Translations under genes and position numbers: made by a program
Part shown: positions 54,518 through 63,880 of the stretch, one piece after another
Numbering within the stretch: position 1 is the first letter of the stretch
Layout: each line of letters begins with the position of its first letter
Assembly: GCA_964250755.1 (NCBI GenBank)
Contig: CAXUHB010000002.1
Coordinates: forward strand, 62,001-126,000
DNA length: 64,000 nt
Origin: DASWOJ01 sp964250755
GTDB taxonomy: Bacteria; Pseudomonadota; Alphaproteobacteria; Acetobacterales; Acetobacteraceae
Direction of reading: 5' to 3'
The notes under the pieces: generated by a model
The model's database searches: none
Seen by the model: only the letters and a program-made list of their open reading frames with translations
Told to the model about the DNA's origin: nothing

Positions 54518-55024
54518 TCAGCTTCCCGCCTTCGCCGATGCCCCAACCGTGTTCCACGTCGCGGCTGGCGGGGGCGGGCCGTTTTCCGGGCGCCACTGGC
54601 CCGTGCGCTTCAGCGCCTCGGCCACATCCTTGGGCATGTAGGTCTCGTCGTGCTTCGCCAGCACCTCCTGCGCGCGGAAGGTGCCGTCGCCTTGCAGGAC
54701 ACCCAGCGTCACCGCGCCCTGACCCTCGCGGAACAGGTCGGGCAGGATGCCGACGTAGCTCACATCCACCGCCGCACGTCCGTCCGTGATGCGGAAGTGC
54801 GCCGTGGGCTTGCCGCGGTCCTCGTCGCGCCGGATGCTCCCAGCCTCAACCAGCCCGCCCAGCCGCAGCGTGCGGCCTGGCGCCTGCGTGTGATTGGCCA
54901 GGTCGGACGGCGCCACGAAGAACACGATGTTGTCGCTGAACGCCGTCAGCCCCAGCACGGCAGCCGAGCCGACGCCCAGGCCGCAGGCCAGCACAATCCA
55001 CAGGCGGCGCTTCTTGCGGGTCAT
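54518..55024 (-). CDS. ccmE: periplasmic haem chaperone CcmE
   Basis: Binds haem covalently and passes it to CcmF. 168 residues. N-terminal basic stretch and anchor (RKKRRLWIVLACGLGVGSAAVLGL); OB-fold beta-barrel (LRLGGLVEAGSIRRD, VDVSYVGILPDLFREGQGAV); haem-binding His in VLAKHDETYMPKDV (HDExY). Start ATG at 55022-55024 shares its A with the ccmD TGA (TGATG); a GTG one codon earlier is less likely. Confidence 0.96.
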   Translation of the reverse strand: MTRKKRRLWIVLACGLGVGSAAVLGLTAFSDNIVFFVAPSDLANHTQAPGRTLRLGGLVEAGSIRRDEDRGKPTAHFRITDGRAAVDVSYVGILPDLFREGQGAVTLGVLQGDGTFRAQEVLAKHDETYMPKDVAEALKRTGQWRPENGPPPPAATWNTVGASAKAGS

Positions 55025-55161
55025 CACGCCCCAGCCCTCCGATCCACCGCAGCCAGGCGCTGCCTGGCCCGCGCCAACCGGCGCCAGGCACCCATGGCGA
55101 ACACCAGCGGCACGGCCAAGCCGAGCGCATACGTCGCGGCGATGAATGGCAGGTGGGTCAT
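55024..55161 (-). CDS. ccmD: haem exporter protein CcmD
   Basis: A 45-residue membrane peptide: a single helix (FIAATYALGLAVPLVFAMGA) followed by basic WRRLARARQRL, the CcmD pattern. It assists release of holo-CcmE from the CcmABC complex. It overlaps ccmC (ATGA at 55158-55161) and ccmE (TGATG). Confidence 0.9.
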   Translation of the reverse strand: MTHLPFIAATYALGLAVPLVFAMGAWRRLARARQRLAAVDRRAGA

Positions 55162-55931
55162 GCGTGCGCGCCCTCGCGATCCGCCCGGGCCAGCAGCAGC
55201 GCGCGGATGCGCCGCTCCATAACGGCGGCGCGGGTGCGGGCCACGACGATGGCGGCGAATGCCAAGGTGAACCCCAGGGCGCAGGCCAGCAGCGGCCACA
55301 GCATGTCTGGCGACATCTTCGGCGCGCCCGTCAGCGTGATGGTCGCGGGCTGGTGCAGGGTGTTCCACCAGTCCACGCTGAACTTGATGACCGGCAGGTT
55401 CACCGCCCCCACCAGCGCAAGGATCGCCCCGGCGCGATGCCCCCGCGTGGGATCATCGAAGGCCCGGACCAGCGCGATGTGGCCGACATACAGGAAGAAC
55501 AGCACCAGCACGGAGGTCAGCCGTGCGTCCCACACCCACCATGCGCCCCACATCGGCTTGCCCCACAGGCTGCCGGTGGCCAGGCACAGCGCGGTGAACC
55601 CGGCGCCCACCGGCCCGATCTCCACCGCCGCAAGGTCCGCCAGGGGGTGCCGCCACACTAGGGCCGCGAAGGAAGCCAGCGCCAGGCTGACATAGCCCGC
55701 CGACGCCAACCAGGCCGAGGGCACGTGGACATACATCATCCGCACGGCGTCGCCCTGCTGCCAGTCCGCCGGCGCCATGAACAAGCCCCAGCCCAGCCCG
55801 CCCAGCGTCAGCAGCAGCGCCGGCCAGGTCAGCCACGGCTGCACACGCTCGGCCAGGCGCAGGAAGCGCCCGGGGTTGGCGAAGCGGTGAAGGCTGCGCG
55901 CGGGACGGGCGGGGTAGGCGATGGCGTCCAT
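55158..55931 (-). CDS. ccmC: haem exporter/handling protein CcmC
   Basis: Attaches haem to CcmE. 257 residues with six membrane segments. The WWD motif is in GSLWGKPMWGAWWVWDARLTS (about residues 125-145) and VHVPSAWLASAGY and WWNTLHQP carry the flanking His ligands. Start ATG at 55929-55931; the frame is open upstream but without family similarity. First gene of the visible ccm block. ccmA and ccmB, often adjacent, are not here; a YciI-like gene diverges instead. Confidence 0.95.
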   Translation of the reverse strand: MDAIAYPARPARSLHRFANPGRFLRLAERVQPWLTWPALLLTLGGLGWGLFMAPADWQQGDAVRMMYVHVPSAWLASAGYVSLALASFAALVWRHPLADLAAVEIGPVGAGFTALCLATGSLWGKPMWGAWWVWDARLTSVLVLFFLYVGHIALVRAFDDPTRGHRAGAILALVGAVNLPVIKFSVDWWNTLHQPATITLTGAPKMSPDMLWPLLACALGFTLAFAAIVVARTRAAVMERRIRALLLARADREGAHA

Positions 55932-56012
55932 GACCGGAAGATAGCACCGAATACGGGGAGTTGAAGCCATCCCGGGAAACCTTACTGTGCGGGGCAGCAC
56001 GGAGGCCCCGAC

Positions 56013-56306
56013 ATGCTCTTCGCCCTGATCTGCACCGACCGCCCGGCCAGCCTGGACCTCCGCCTGGCGACCCGTCCGGCGCACCTGGCCTACCTGACGA
56101 CCTACGCCAGCCACGTCGTGCAGGGCGGCCCGCTGCTGGACACCGACGGACGGCCCTGCGGCACCCTGCTGCTGATAGACGTGGAGGACCGGGCGGCGGC
56201 GGAGGGGTTCGCGCTCAGCGATCCCTACGCCAAGGCCGGGCTGTTCGAGAGCACGGTGATACGCGCCTTCCGCACGGTGCTGCGGGACGGGGAGGTCGTG
56301 GCCTAG
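56013..56306 (+). CDS. YciI-like protein
   Basis: A 97-residue ferredoxin-like-fold protein: MLFALICTDRPASLDLRLATRPAHLAYL, GPLLDTDGRPCGTLLLIDVEDRAAAEGFALSDPYAKAGLF, ending with FRTVLRDG. The HxxYL and DP(Y/F) motifs are those of YciI. Some relatives are small-molecule enzymes; most have no known role. Start ATG at 56013. The stop TAG shares its last base with the next GTG (TAGTG). Confidence 0.9.
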   Translation: MLFALICTDRPASLDLRLATRPAHLAYLTTYASHVVQGGPLLDTDGRPCGTLLLIDVEDRAAAEGFALSDPYAKAGLFESTVIRAFRTVLRDGEVVA

Positions 56307-56719
56307 TGGCCTACTGGCTGGTGAAGTCCGAGCCGGACGCCTTCAGTTGGGACCAGCACGTGGCCGCCGGCGTCGAACCCTGGACCGGCGTGCGGAACCA
56401 CCAGGCCAAGCTGCACCTGGCCGCCATGCGCCTGGGCGACCGGGCGCTGTTCTACCACTCCAACATCGGCAAGGCCGTGGTGGGCCTGGTGGAGGTCGTG
56501 CGCGAGTCCTATCCCGACCCGACGGCGGAGAGCGGCCCCTGGGTCTGCGTGGACCTGCGCGCCCTGGCGCCCCTGCCCCGCCCGGTGCCGCTGGCCGCGA
56601 TGAAGGCGGAGCCGCTGCTGGCCGAGCTGCCGCTGCTGCGCCAGTCCCGCCTGTCCGTCAGCCCGGTGGCGGAGGCGCACTGGCGGCACATCATGGGCAT
56701 GGCGGGATGGACAGGGTGA
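56306..56719 (+). CDS. EVE-domain protein
   Basis: 137 residues, nearly all one EVE domain (PUA-like). N-terminal AYWLVKSEPDAFSWDQHV, WTGVRNHQAKLHLAAMRLGDRALFYHS and VVGLVEVVRESYPDPT are its hallmarks. EVE domains bind modified bases in RNA or DNA; the target is unknown here. GTG start at 56306, overlapping the previous stop, with MAYWLVKSEPD as in relatives. It overlaps the Rieske gene by 13 bases. Confidence 0.92.
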   Translation: MAYWLVKSEPDAFSWDQHVAAGVEPWTGVRNHQAKLHLAAMRLGDRALFYHSNIGKAVVGLVEVVRESYPDPTAESGPWVCVDLRALAPLPRPVPLAAMKAEPLLAELPLLRQSRLSVSPVAEAHWRHIMGMAGWTG

Positions 56720-57057
56720 CGCGTGCCCTGTGCCGGCTGGACGACATCCCGGACGGCGGCTCCCGTGGGTTCGGCCCAGCGCTGGGCGGGTTCACCGGGC
56801 TGTTCGCGGTGCGGCGGGGCGGACAGGCGTTCGTTTACGTCAACGCCTGCCCGCATGTCGGCGCGTCCCTGGACTGGGCGCCGCACCGGTTCCTGACTGC
56901 GGACGGCTCGGCCATCGTCTGCGCGGTGCATGGGGCGCTGTTCGGCATCGAGGACGGGGTCTGCACCGCCGGGCCGTGCGTGGGTGCGGGGCTGGAGCGG
57001 GTGCCGTCGCAGGTGGTGGATGGCGCGCTGGTCGTGGCGACGAACGCAGGGCTTTGA
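56707..57057 (+). CDS. Rieske [2Fe-2S] ferredoxin-like protein
   Basis: 116 residues. The Rieske site is ACPHVGASLDW...AIVCAVHGALFGIEDG, that is CxH then CxxH about 18 residues later, followed by GPCVGAGLERVPSQVVDG. It is a soluble electron carrier; the partner oxygenase or reductase is not in the window. Start ATG at 56707 (MDRVTRALCRLDDI) inside the EVE gene; GTG at 56716 is an alternative. The YciI-EVE-Rieske order suggests one transcript. Confidence 0.9.
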   Translation: MDRVTRALCRLDDIPDGGSRGFGPALGGFTGLFAVRRGGQAFVYVNACPHVGASLDWAPHRFLTADGSAIVCAVHGALFGIEDGVCTAGPCVGAGLERVPSQVVDGALVVATNAGL

Positions 57058-57254
57058 GCTGGACCAGAGCCCAACCCGCATCCTGACCCACGCCGCCCCA
57101 TCCTGAAAGCTGGATCGGACAACGTGCCCGCGGGGCTGTATCCAGCCCGCGGCACCGGCCTCCGCCCCTCGCAAATCAGTGACGGCCCCCACTGGTGCCG
57201 CCCAACGCCGGGCTGTAGCTTCCGGCCCAACCAAGATGTTCCGAGAGGAAGCGC

Positions 57255-59186
<1,932 letters not shown>

Positions 59187-59196
59187 TCGGACCGAT

Positions 59197-59226
59197 CTGA
59201 CTTTTGTTGGCCTGACTTTTATTGGC
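59197..59226. repeat. two tandem 15-base repeats upstream of hpf
   Basis: CTGACTTTTGTTGGC (59197-59211) is followed at once by CTGACTTTTATTGGC (59212-59226), 14 of 15 identical. AT-rich in a GC-rich setting, between acs and hpf. A pair of regulator-binding sites is possible. Confidence 0.55.
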
Positions 59227-59228
59227 CC

Positions 59229-59256
59229 CCGTGCGTTGGGGCCGCTCAACGCACGG
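59229..59256 (+). promoter_or_regulatory. hairpin overlapping the hpf ribosome-binding site
   Basis: CCGTGCGTTG (59229-59238) pairs perfectly with CAACGCACGG (59247-59256) across an 8-base loop. The GGAG before the hpf ATG (59266) begins in the 3' arm, so folding could hide it. It could equally end acs transcription. Confidence 0.5.
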
Positions 59257-59265
59257 AGCATCACG

Positions 59266-59589
59266 ATGGAACGACCGCTGGAGATCGCCTTCCACGGCCT
59301 GCAAGGCTCGCCCGCCCTGGAGGACGACATACGCGCGCACGTCGAGAAGCTGGAGCGGCACTGCAAGGATTTGGTGTCCTGCCGCGTGACGGTGGAGGCC
59401 GACGCCGGCAAGGGCCAGCCGCACAAGCACGTCAGCGTCCGCATCATGCTGGGCCTGCCCGGACGCGAGCTGGCGGTCACGCACGATCCGCACCACGGCA
59501 AGGAACACCGCTCCCACCCCGACGCCTACACTGCCGTCCGCGACGCCTTCCGCGTGGCGGAGCGGCAGTTGCAGGACGCGAAGGGGTAG
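59266..59589 (+). CDS. hpf: ribosome hibernation-promoting factor-like protein (HPF/RaiA, short form)
   Basis: 107 residues with the single N-terminal HPF domain: PLEIAFHGLQGSPALEDDIRAHVEKLERHCKDLVSCRVTVEA, then HVSVRIMLGLPGRELAVTHDP and YTAVRDAFRVAERQL. Short forms inactivate idle ribosomes. The long-form dimerisation domain is absent. Start ATG at 59266. A hairpin and tandem repeat precede it, suggesting translational or transcriptional control. Confidence 0.88.
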   Translation: MERPLEIAFHGLQGSPALEDDIRAHVEKLERHCKDLVSCRVTVEADAGKGQPHKHVSVRIMLGLPGRELAVTHDPHHGKEHRSHPDAYTAVRDAFRVAERQLQDAKG

Positions 59590-59630
59590 CTTCTGCACAT
59601 AGCGGCGCGGCAGCCGCAACAGGAGGCTTC

Positions 59631-59771
59631 CTGCTCCCTCCCCCTCCGGGGGAGGAGGTCTTGGGTGCGGAGCGGGGCGCCGCCAGCTCGGCAAGCGCAC
59701 AACCCTCATGGGCAGCTGCAGCGCTGCAAGACCCCTCACCGCAGCCCTGTCCTGGCGGGAGAGGGAGCAGC
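59631..59771. repeat. dispersed inverted-repeat element, copy 8 (degenerate)
   Basis: Left arm CTGCTCCCTCCCCCTCCGGG then GGAGGAGGTCTTGGGTGCGGA; right arm CCCCTCACCGCAGCCCTGTC then CTGGCGGGAGAGGGAGCAG. It occupies the gap between hpf and the entericidin gene. Confidence 0.75.
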
Positions 59772-59845
59772 AAGCGCCCCGCTTTGGAACCACATGCCTC
59801 CTCACGGGTTACATGCTGGTTTCAACCCCCACCGAAGGACCTATC

Positions 59846-60010
59846 ATGTCCAAGCCCACCACCGCCCGCGCCGTGCTGATCGCCCTGGCCCTGGCCATGC
59901 TGGCGCCCATGCTCAGCGCGTGCAACACCACGGCCGGCGTCGGCCAGGACGTGAGCGCCACCGGACGCGCCGTGACGCGCGGCGCCAACGAGGTGAAGTC
60001 GGGCCTGTAA
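59846..60010 (+). CDS. entericidin-like small lipoprotein (54 aa)
   Basis: A 54-residue lipoprotein. Signal segment ARAVLIALALAMLAPMLSAC with Cys at about residue 27, then NTTAGVGQDVSATGRAVTRGANEVKSG. The 'CNTxxGxGxDvxxxGxAI'-like stretch after the Cys is the entericidin A/B hallmark. Entericidins are stress-linked envelope peptides (EcnB promotes lysis in E. coli). Start ATG at 59846 with GAAGGA upstream. Followed by a long hairpin. Confidence 0.88.
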   Translation: MSKPTTARAVLIALALAMLAPMLSACNTTAGVGQDVSATGRAVTRGANEVKSGL

Positions 60011-60024
60011 AGCCCTGGTCTTTC

Positions 60025-60064
60025 CCTCCCGGTCCCGGCAGGGCATCCTGCCGGGACCGGGAGG
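60025..60064 (+). promoter_or_regulatory. 18-bp perfect hairpin covering the Shine-Dalgarno of the acyl-CoA dehydrogenase gene
   Basis: The left arm (60025-60042, CCTCCCGGTCCCGGCAGG) and right arm (60047-60064) are exact reverse complements around GCAT. The right arm ends in GGGAGG, 9 bases before ATG at 60074, the only good ribosome-binding site. Folding would hide it. It may also terminate the entericidin transcript, but no U-run follows. Confidence 0.7.
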
Positions 60065-60073
60065 ACTTGCAGC

Positions 60074-61213
60074 ATGGACTTTGACCTGACCGACGAGCAG
60101 CGGCTGCTCAAGGACAGCGTGGACCGCATGATCGCGGACCGTTATACTTTCGAGGCCCGCAAAGCCTATCGCGTCCAGCCGGAGGGATGGAGCCGCGACA
60201 TGTGGCGCCAATTCGCCGAGCAGGGCTTGCTGGGCCTGCCCTTCGCCGAGGAGCATGGCGGCTTCGGCGGAGGACCGGTCGAGACCAGCGCCATATTGGA
60301 AGCCTTCGGCCGCGCCCTGGTGGTGGAACCCTATTTCGCCACCGTCATCCTGTGCGGCGGCTTGTTGCGCCACGCCGCCAGCGACGACCAACTGGCGGAG
60401 CTGGTGCCCGCCATTGCTGCCGGCGAGCAGGTGCTGGCCTACGCACAGGCCGAGCGGCAGGCCCGATGGAGCCTGAACGACGTCAACACCACGGCTACCC
60501 CGGACGGCGCCGGCTGGCGCGTTACCGGGGAAAAGTCCTTGGTGCTGAACGGTGACAGCGCGGACACCCTGATCGTGACTGCCCGCACCGCGGGCGGGCA
60601 TCGTGAGCGGCATGGCATCGGCCTGTTCCTGGTGGATGCCGGTGCCGCGGGCGTGTCCCGCCGCGGCTACCCGACCCAGGACGGCGGGCGGGCGGCGGAG
60701 ATCAGCCTGCGTGACGCACCTGGCCGCGCCCTGGGTGACCCGGCGGAGGCCTTGCCGATCATGGAGCAGGTCAACGACGAGGCGCTAGCTGCGCTGTGCG
60801 CGGAGGCCGTCGGCGTGATGGATGCCATGCACGCCATGACCGTGGATTACATGAAGACCCGCAAGCAGTTCGGCCGCGCCATCGGCGAGAACCAGGCGCT
60901 GCAGCACCGCGCCGTGGACATGTACGTGTCGCTGGAGCAGGCGCGCAGCATGGCCATGTTCGCCACCATGATGTCCACCGACCCCGACGTGCCGGAGCGC
61001 CGCCGGGCCATGCACGCCGCCAAGGTGCAGATCGGGCGCAGCGGACGGCACATCGGGCAGGAGGCCGTGCAGCTCCATGGCGGCATCGGCGTCACGATGG
61101 AGTATGCCGTCGGCCACCACTTCAAGCGCATGACGATGATCGAGCGCGGCTTCGGCGATACCGACAGCCACCTTGCGGCGCTGGCCCGGCTGGGCGGGCT
61201 GATCGCGGCGTAA
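60074..61213 (+). CDS. acyl-CoA dehydrogenase family protein
   Basis: An FAD enzyme of acyl-CoA alpha,beta-oxidation. 379 residues. N-terminal helical domain MDFDLTDEQRLLKDSVDRMIADRY; FAEQGLLGLPFAEEHGGFGGG; the middle beta domain is divergent (VLAYAQAERQARWSLNDVNTTATP, GWRVTGEKSLVLNGDSAD); C-terminal helices with TRKQFGRAIGENQALQHRAVDMYVSLEQA and GQEAVQLHGGIGVTMEYAVGHHFKRM. This form resembles the pimeloyl-CoA-dehydrogenase-type subgroup; the substrate is unknown. Start ATG at 60074. No electron-transfer partner gene is next to it. Confidence 0.9.
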   Translation: MDFDLTDEQRLLKDSVDRMIADRYTFEARKAYRVQPEGWSRDMWRQFAEQGLLGLPFAEEHGGFGGGPVETSAILEAFGRALVVEPYFATVILCGGLLRHAASDDQLAELVPAIAAGEQVLAYAQAERQARWSLNDVNTTATPDGAGWRVTGEKSLVLNGDSADTLIVTARTAGGHRERHGIGLFLVDAGAAGVSRRGYPTQDGGRAAEISLRDAPGRALGDPAEALPIMEQVNDEALAALCAEAVGVMDAMHAMTVDYMKTRKQFGRAIGENQALQHRAVDMYVSLEQARSMAMFATMMSTDPDVPERRRAMHAAKVQIGRSGRHIGQEAVQLHGGIGVTMEYAVGHHFKRMTMIERGFGDTDSHLAALARLGGLIAA

Positions 61214-61340
61214 CGGGCTGCCGGGCACCGTTCTCGCAAGGGGGACGGGAGCCTCCCCACCGTCTGCACCGTCCAAGTCTCGCATTCGTCAGGTGACATC
61301 CCCATCTGCGCGCTCCATAGGGCACGGCAGCGCGTCGGCT

Positions 61341-61356
61341 TGTCCAAAATTGGACA
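61341..61356. promoter_or_regulatory. operator-like palindrome upstream of the lytic transglycosylase-like gene
   Basis: TGTCCAA-AA-TTGGACA: perfect 7-base arms with a 2-base centre, 33 bases before ATG 61390. Such symmetric sites are typical for TetR- or MarR-type repressors. The bound protein is unknown. Confidence 0.5.
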
Positions 61357-61458
61357 CAAACCGCCGCTAGCCCGCGCTGGAGCGTATGGATGTCCGCAGC
61401 CCCGCTCCGGCTGCCCCGTCAGGACCGGCCCCTGCTTGGGCCGCCTGCCAGAGACGTT

Positions 61459-62262
61459 GTGAGGTCCCCGTTGCGCGTCACCCTGGCCGCCGCCTTGCTG
61501 CTGCTGTCCGCCCTGCCCGCCGCTGCCCTGCCGCACCGTGCCGGCGGGCGCCGCACCGTGCGGGCCGCAGCGCCGGAGTTGTATGGCCCGCCTGCGCCGG
61601 GCACCCCTTTCGACGCCTGCGACCGCGCCATCGCCGCCGCCGAGCGCGGCATCCCGGCCAAGCTGCTGCCCGCCATCTCCCGCGTTGAGAGCGGGCGGCT
61701 GGATGCGGCGACGGGCCGGGTGCGCGCCTGGCCCTGGACCATTAACGTGGAGGGCGTCGGCCACTTCTTCGACACCAAGGAGCAGGCCATCGCCGAAGTT
61801 TCGGCGCTGCAGGCCAAGGGCGTGCGCTCCATAGACGTGGGCTGCATGCAGGTGAACCTGATGCACCATGCGACGGCCTTTCCGTCGCTGGACGCGGCGT
61901 TCGAGCCGGCGACGAACGCCGCCTATGCCGCACGCTTCCTGTCCGCCCTGTATGGCAAGTTCAAGGATTGGAACCTGGCGACGGCAGCCTACCACTCACA
62001 GGACCCGGTGCGCGGGGAAGAATATCAGCGCCTCGTGCTGGGCCGGGTGATGACGCCGATGGGGGCGGGCGGCTACCTGGCGACCGGGATGGGCGCGGGG
62101 CTGGGAGCCAAGGGAACTGGGCCGTATGCCGCTTGGCCACCGCCGAACACGCACTATGCGGCGATCCCTCCCATGAGCTTCTCGTTCGGCGCCTTCACCG
62201 GCGGGGTCGGCCCGGCGTCGGTGCTGATCAATCCGCTGGGGCCGGTGGGTCGGCGGCGGTAG
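61459..62262 (+). CDS. exported lytic transglycosylase-like (SLT-fold) protein
   Basis: Start GTG at 61459 gives a clean signal peptide (MRSPLRVTLAAALLLLSALP then AAA); an in-frame ATG at 61390 adds 23 residues. 267 residues from the GTG. The catalytic-type Glu is in PAISRVESGRLDAATG, followed by WPWTINVEGVGHFF, SIDVGCMQVNLMHH, ATNAAYAARFLSALY and TAAYHSQDP, an order seen in SLT transglycosylases that cut peptidoglycan. The C-terminus is a Gly/Pro-rich tail with no binding domain. An operator-like palindrome lies upstream. Confidence 0.82.
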   Translation: MRSPLRVTLAAALLLLSALPAAALPHRAGGRRTVRAAAPELYGPPAPGTPFDACDRAIAAAERGIPAKLLPAISRVESGRLDAATGRVRAWPWTINVEGVGHFFDTKEQAIAEVSALQAKGVRSIDVGCMQVNLMHHATAFPSLDAAFEPATNAAYAARFLSALYGKFKDWNLATAAYHSQDPVRGEEYQRLVLGRVMTPMGAGGYLATGMGAGLGAKGTGPYAAWPPPNTHYAAIPPMSFSFGAFTGGVGPASVLINPLGPVGRRR

Positions 62263-62369
62263 GCGCGCCGCCGACCCCTGCGCAGCACGCGCGGAAAAAG
62301 ACGGACAGGACCGCGCAGACATCATAGGCTTCGCCGACCGGGACAACCGGACGCGTGGGAGGGCTGGTG

Positions 62370-63572
62370 ATGATGGATATGAACAGGCGCGCAGCCCTGC
62401 GTGCGGCGGGGTGGGCCGGTGCCGGGCTGCTGGCCGATGCAGCGTGTGCGCAGACAGTGGAAATGCCGTTCGGGAACGGAGTTCGCCCCCTGGTGGCCTA
62501 TCCGGACAAGCGGCCGATGATCCGCCTGACCAGCCGCCCACCGCAGCTTGAGACGCCGTTTGCGGTTTTCGACGAGGGGCTGCTGACGCCGAACGATGCC
62601 TTCTACGTCCGCTATCATCTGGCCGACCTGCCGCTGGACAGCATAGACCCCGGGACCTTCCGGCTGGACGTGAAGGGCCTTGTCACGACGCCGCTGTCCC
62701 TTGGTTTGGATGAGTTGAGGCGCATGGGCGCGGTGGATCTTGTGGCGGTCAGCCAGTGCTCCGGCAACGGACGCGGCTTCTTCGAGCCGCGGGTGGCCGG
62801 CGGCCAGGCAGGCAACGGGCTGATGGGCAACGCGCGCTGGACCGGCGTGCCATTGCGGGCCGTGCTGGACCGCGCGGGCGTGCAGCCCGGCGCCGTCCAG
62901 GTCCGCTTCGACGGGCTGGACGGCCCGGTGGGCGACGGAACGCCCGACTTCGCCAAGGCGTTGGACCTGGACCATGCGCGCGACGGGGAGGTGATGCTGG
63001 CCTGGGGCATGAACGGAGCGGAGCTGCCGTTCCTGAACGGCTGGCCGCTGCGGCTCGTGGTGCCGGGCCACTTCGGAACCTACTGGGTCAAGCACCTGAA
63101 CGAGATCACGGTGCTGGACAAGCCGCTGGAGAACTTCTGGATGAAGACGGCATACCGCATCCCGGACAACGGCTGCGCTTGCGTCGCGCCGGGCACGGTC
63201 TCCTCGGCGACGCGCCCCATTGGACGGTTCAAGGTGCGCAGCTTCATCACCTCGGCGGCCGACGGCGTGCGGGTCGCGGCGGGGCGGTCCCTGGCGCTGC
63301 GCGGCATCGCCTTCGACGGCGGCAGCGGCATCCAGGGGGTGCAGGTGTCGTCCGACGGCGGCGCGTCCTGGGCCGACGCGCGGCTGGGCGTGGACCTGGG
63401 CCGCTATTCCTTCCGCGGTTGGGAGATGCCGGTGACGCTGCCGCCGGGCCGCCACGCGCTGAAGGTGCGCGCCAGGTCCAACGCGGGCGAGACTCAACCT
63501 GCCGAGCAGCCGTGGAACCCCGCGGGCTACCTTCGCAACCTGATCGAGACCGTCACCGTGGAGGCCGCATGA
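62370..63572 (+). CDS. sorA: sulfite dehydrogenase molybdenum subunit (SorA-like sulfite oxidase family)
   Basis: 400 residues. A Tat-like signal MDMNRRAALRAAGWAGAGLLA places it in the periplasm. The sulfite oxidase molybdopterin domain has ETPFAVFDEGLLTPNDAFYVRYH and the Mo-ligand Cys in VAVSQCSGNGRGFFEP, then GPVGDGTPDFAKALDLDHARDGEVMLAWGMNG, LPFLNGWPLRLVVPGHFGTYWVKHL; the C-terminal dimerisation domain has GIAFDGGSGIQGVQVSSDGGASW. Start ATG at 62370, chosen for GGAGGG upstream. The stop overlaps the cytochrome gene, as in sorAB. Activity on sulfite is inferred from family and neighbour. Confidence 0.9.
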   Translation: MMDMNRRAALRAAGWAGAGLLADAACAQTVEMPFGNGVRPLVAYPDKRPMIRLTSRPPQLETPFAVFDEGLLTPNDAFYVRYHLADLPLDSIDPGTFRLDVKGLVTTPLSLGLDELRRMGAVDLVAVSQCSGNGRGFFEPRVAGGQAGNGLMGNARWTGVPLRAVLDRAGVQPGAVQVRFDGLDGPVGDGTPDFAKALDLDHARDGEVMLAWGMNGAELPFLNGWPLRLVVPGHFGTYWVKHLNEITVLDKPLENFWMKTAYRIPDNGCACVAPGTVSSATRPIGRFKVRSFITSAADGVRVAAGRSLALRGIAFDGGSGIQGVQVSSDGGASWADARLGVDLGRYSFRGWEMPVTLPPGRHALKVRARSNAGETQPAEQPWNPAGYLRNLIETVTVEAA

Positions 63573-63880
63573 CCCGTTCCGCCGTCATTGCCCTGGCAGC
63601 GCTGCTGCTTGCCGCCAGCGCCCAGGCCGCGCCCCGCACCTACGCCCTGCCGGAGGACGCGGCGCAGCTTGCGCCGGGGCCGCAGCTGGACACGGTGCAG
63701 GGCAACTGCGGCGCCTGCCATTCGGCCGAGTATGTCACGACCCAGCCGCGCACCTTCCGCGATCCCCGCGCGTTCTGGACGTCCGAGGTCGTGAAGATGC
63801 AGAAGGCTTACGGCGCCCCGGTGGCGGACGCGGACGTGCCGGCCATCGTGGACTACCTGGTGGCTGCCTACGGCAAGTAG
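63569..63880 (+). CDS. sorB: sulfite dehydrogenase cytochrome c subunit (SorB-like)
   Basis: 103 residues: signal peptide MTRSAVIALAALLLAASAQA, then a small class I cytochrome c with haem motif CGACH (VQGNCGACHSAEYVTTQP) and a distal Met candidate in VVKMQKAYGAPV, ending IVDYLVAAYGK. It would take electrons from the molybdenum subunit. Overlaps sorA by 4 bases (ATGA). Its maturation needs the ccm genes found at 50569-55931. Confidence 0.9.
   Translation: MTRSAVIALAALLLAASAQAAPRTYALPEDAAQLAPGPQLDTVQGNCGACHSAEYVTTQPRTFRDPRAFWTSEVVKMQKAYGAPVADADVPAIVDYLVAAYGK

Noticed and set aside
59197..59226. A sigma-54 promoter formed by the TTGGC repeats before hpf
   Set aside because: The spacing of GG and GC elements does not fit the -24/-12 layout.
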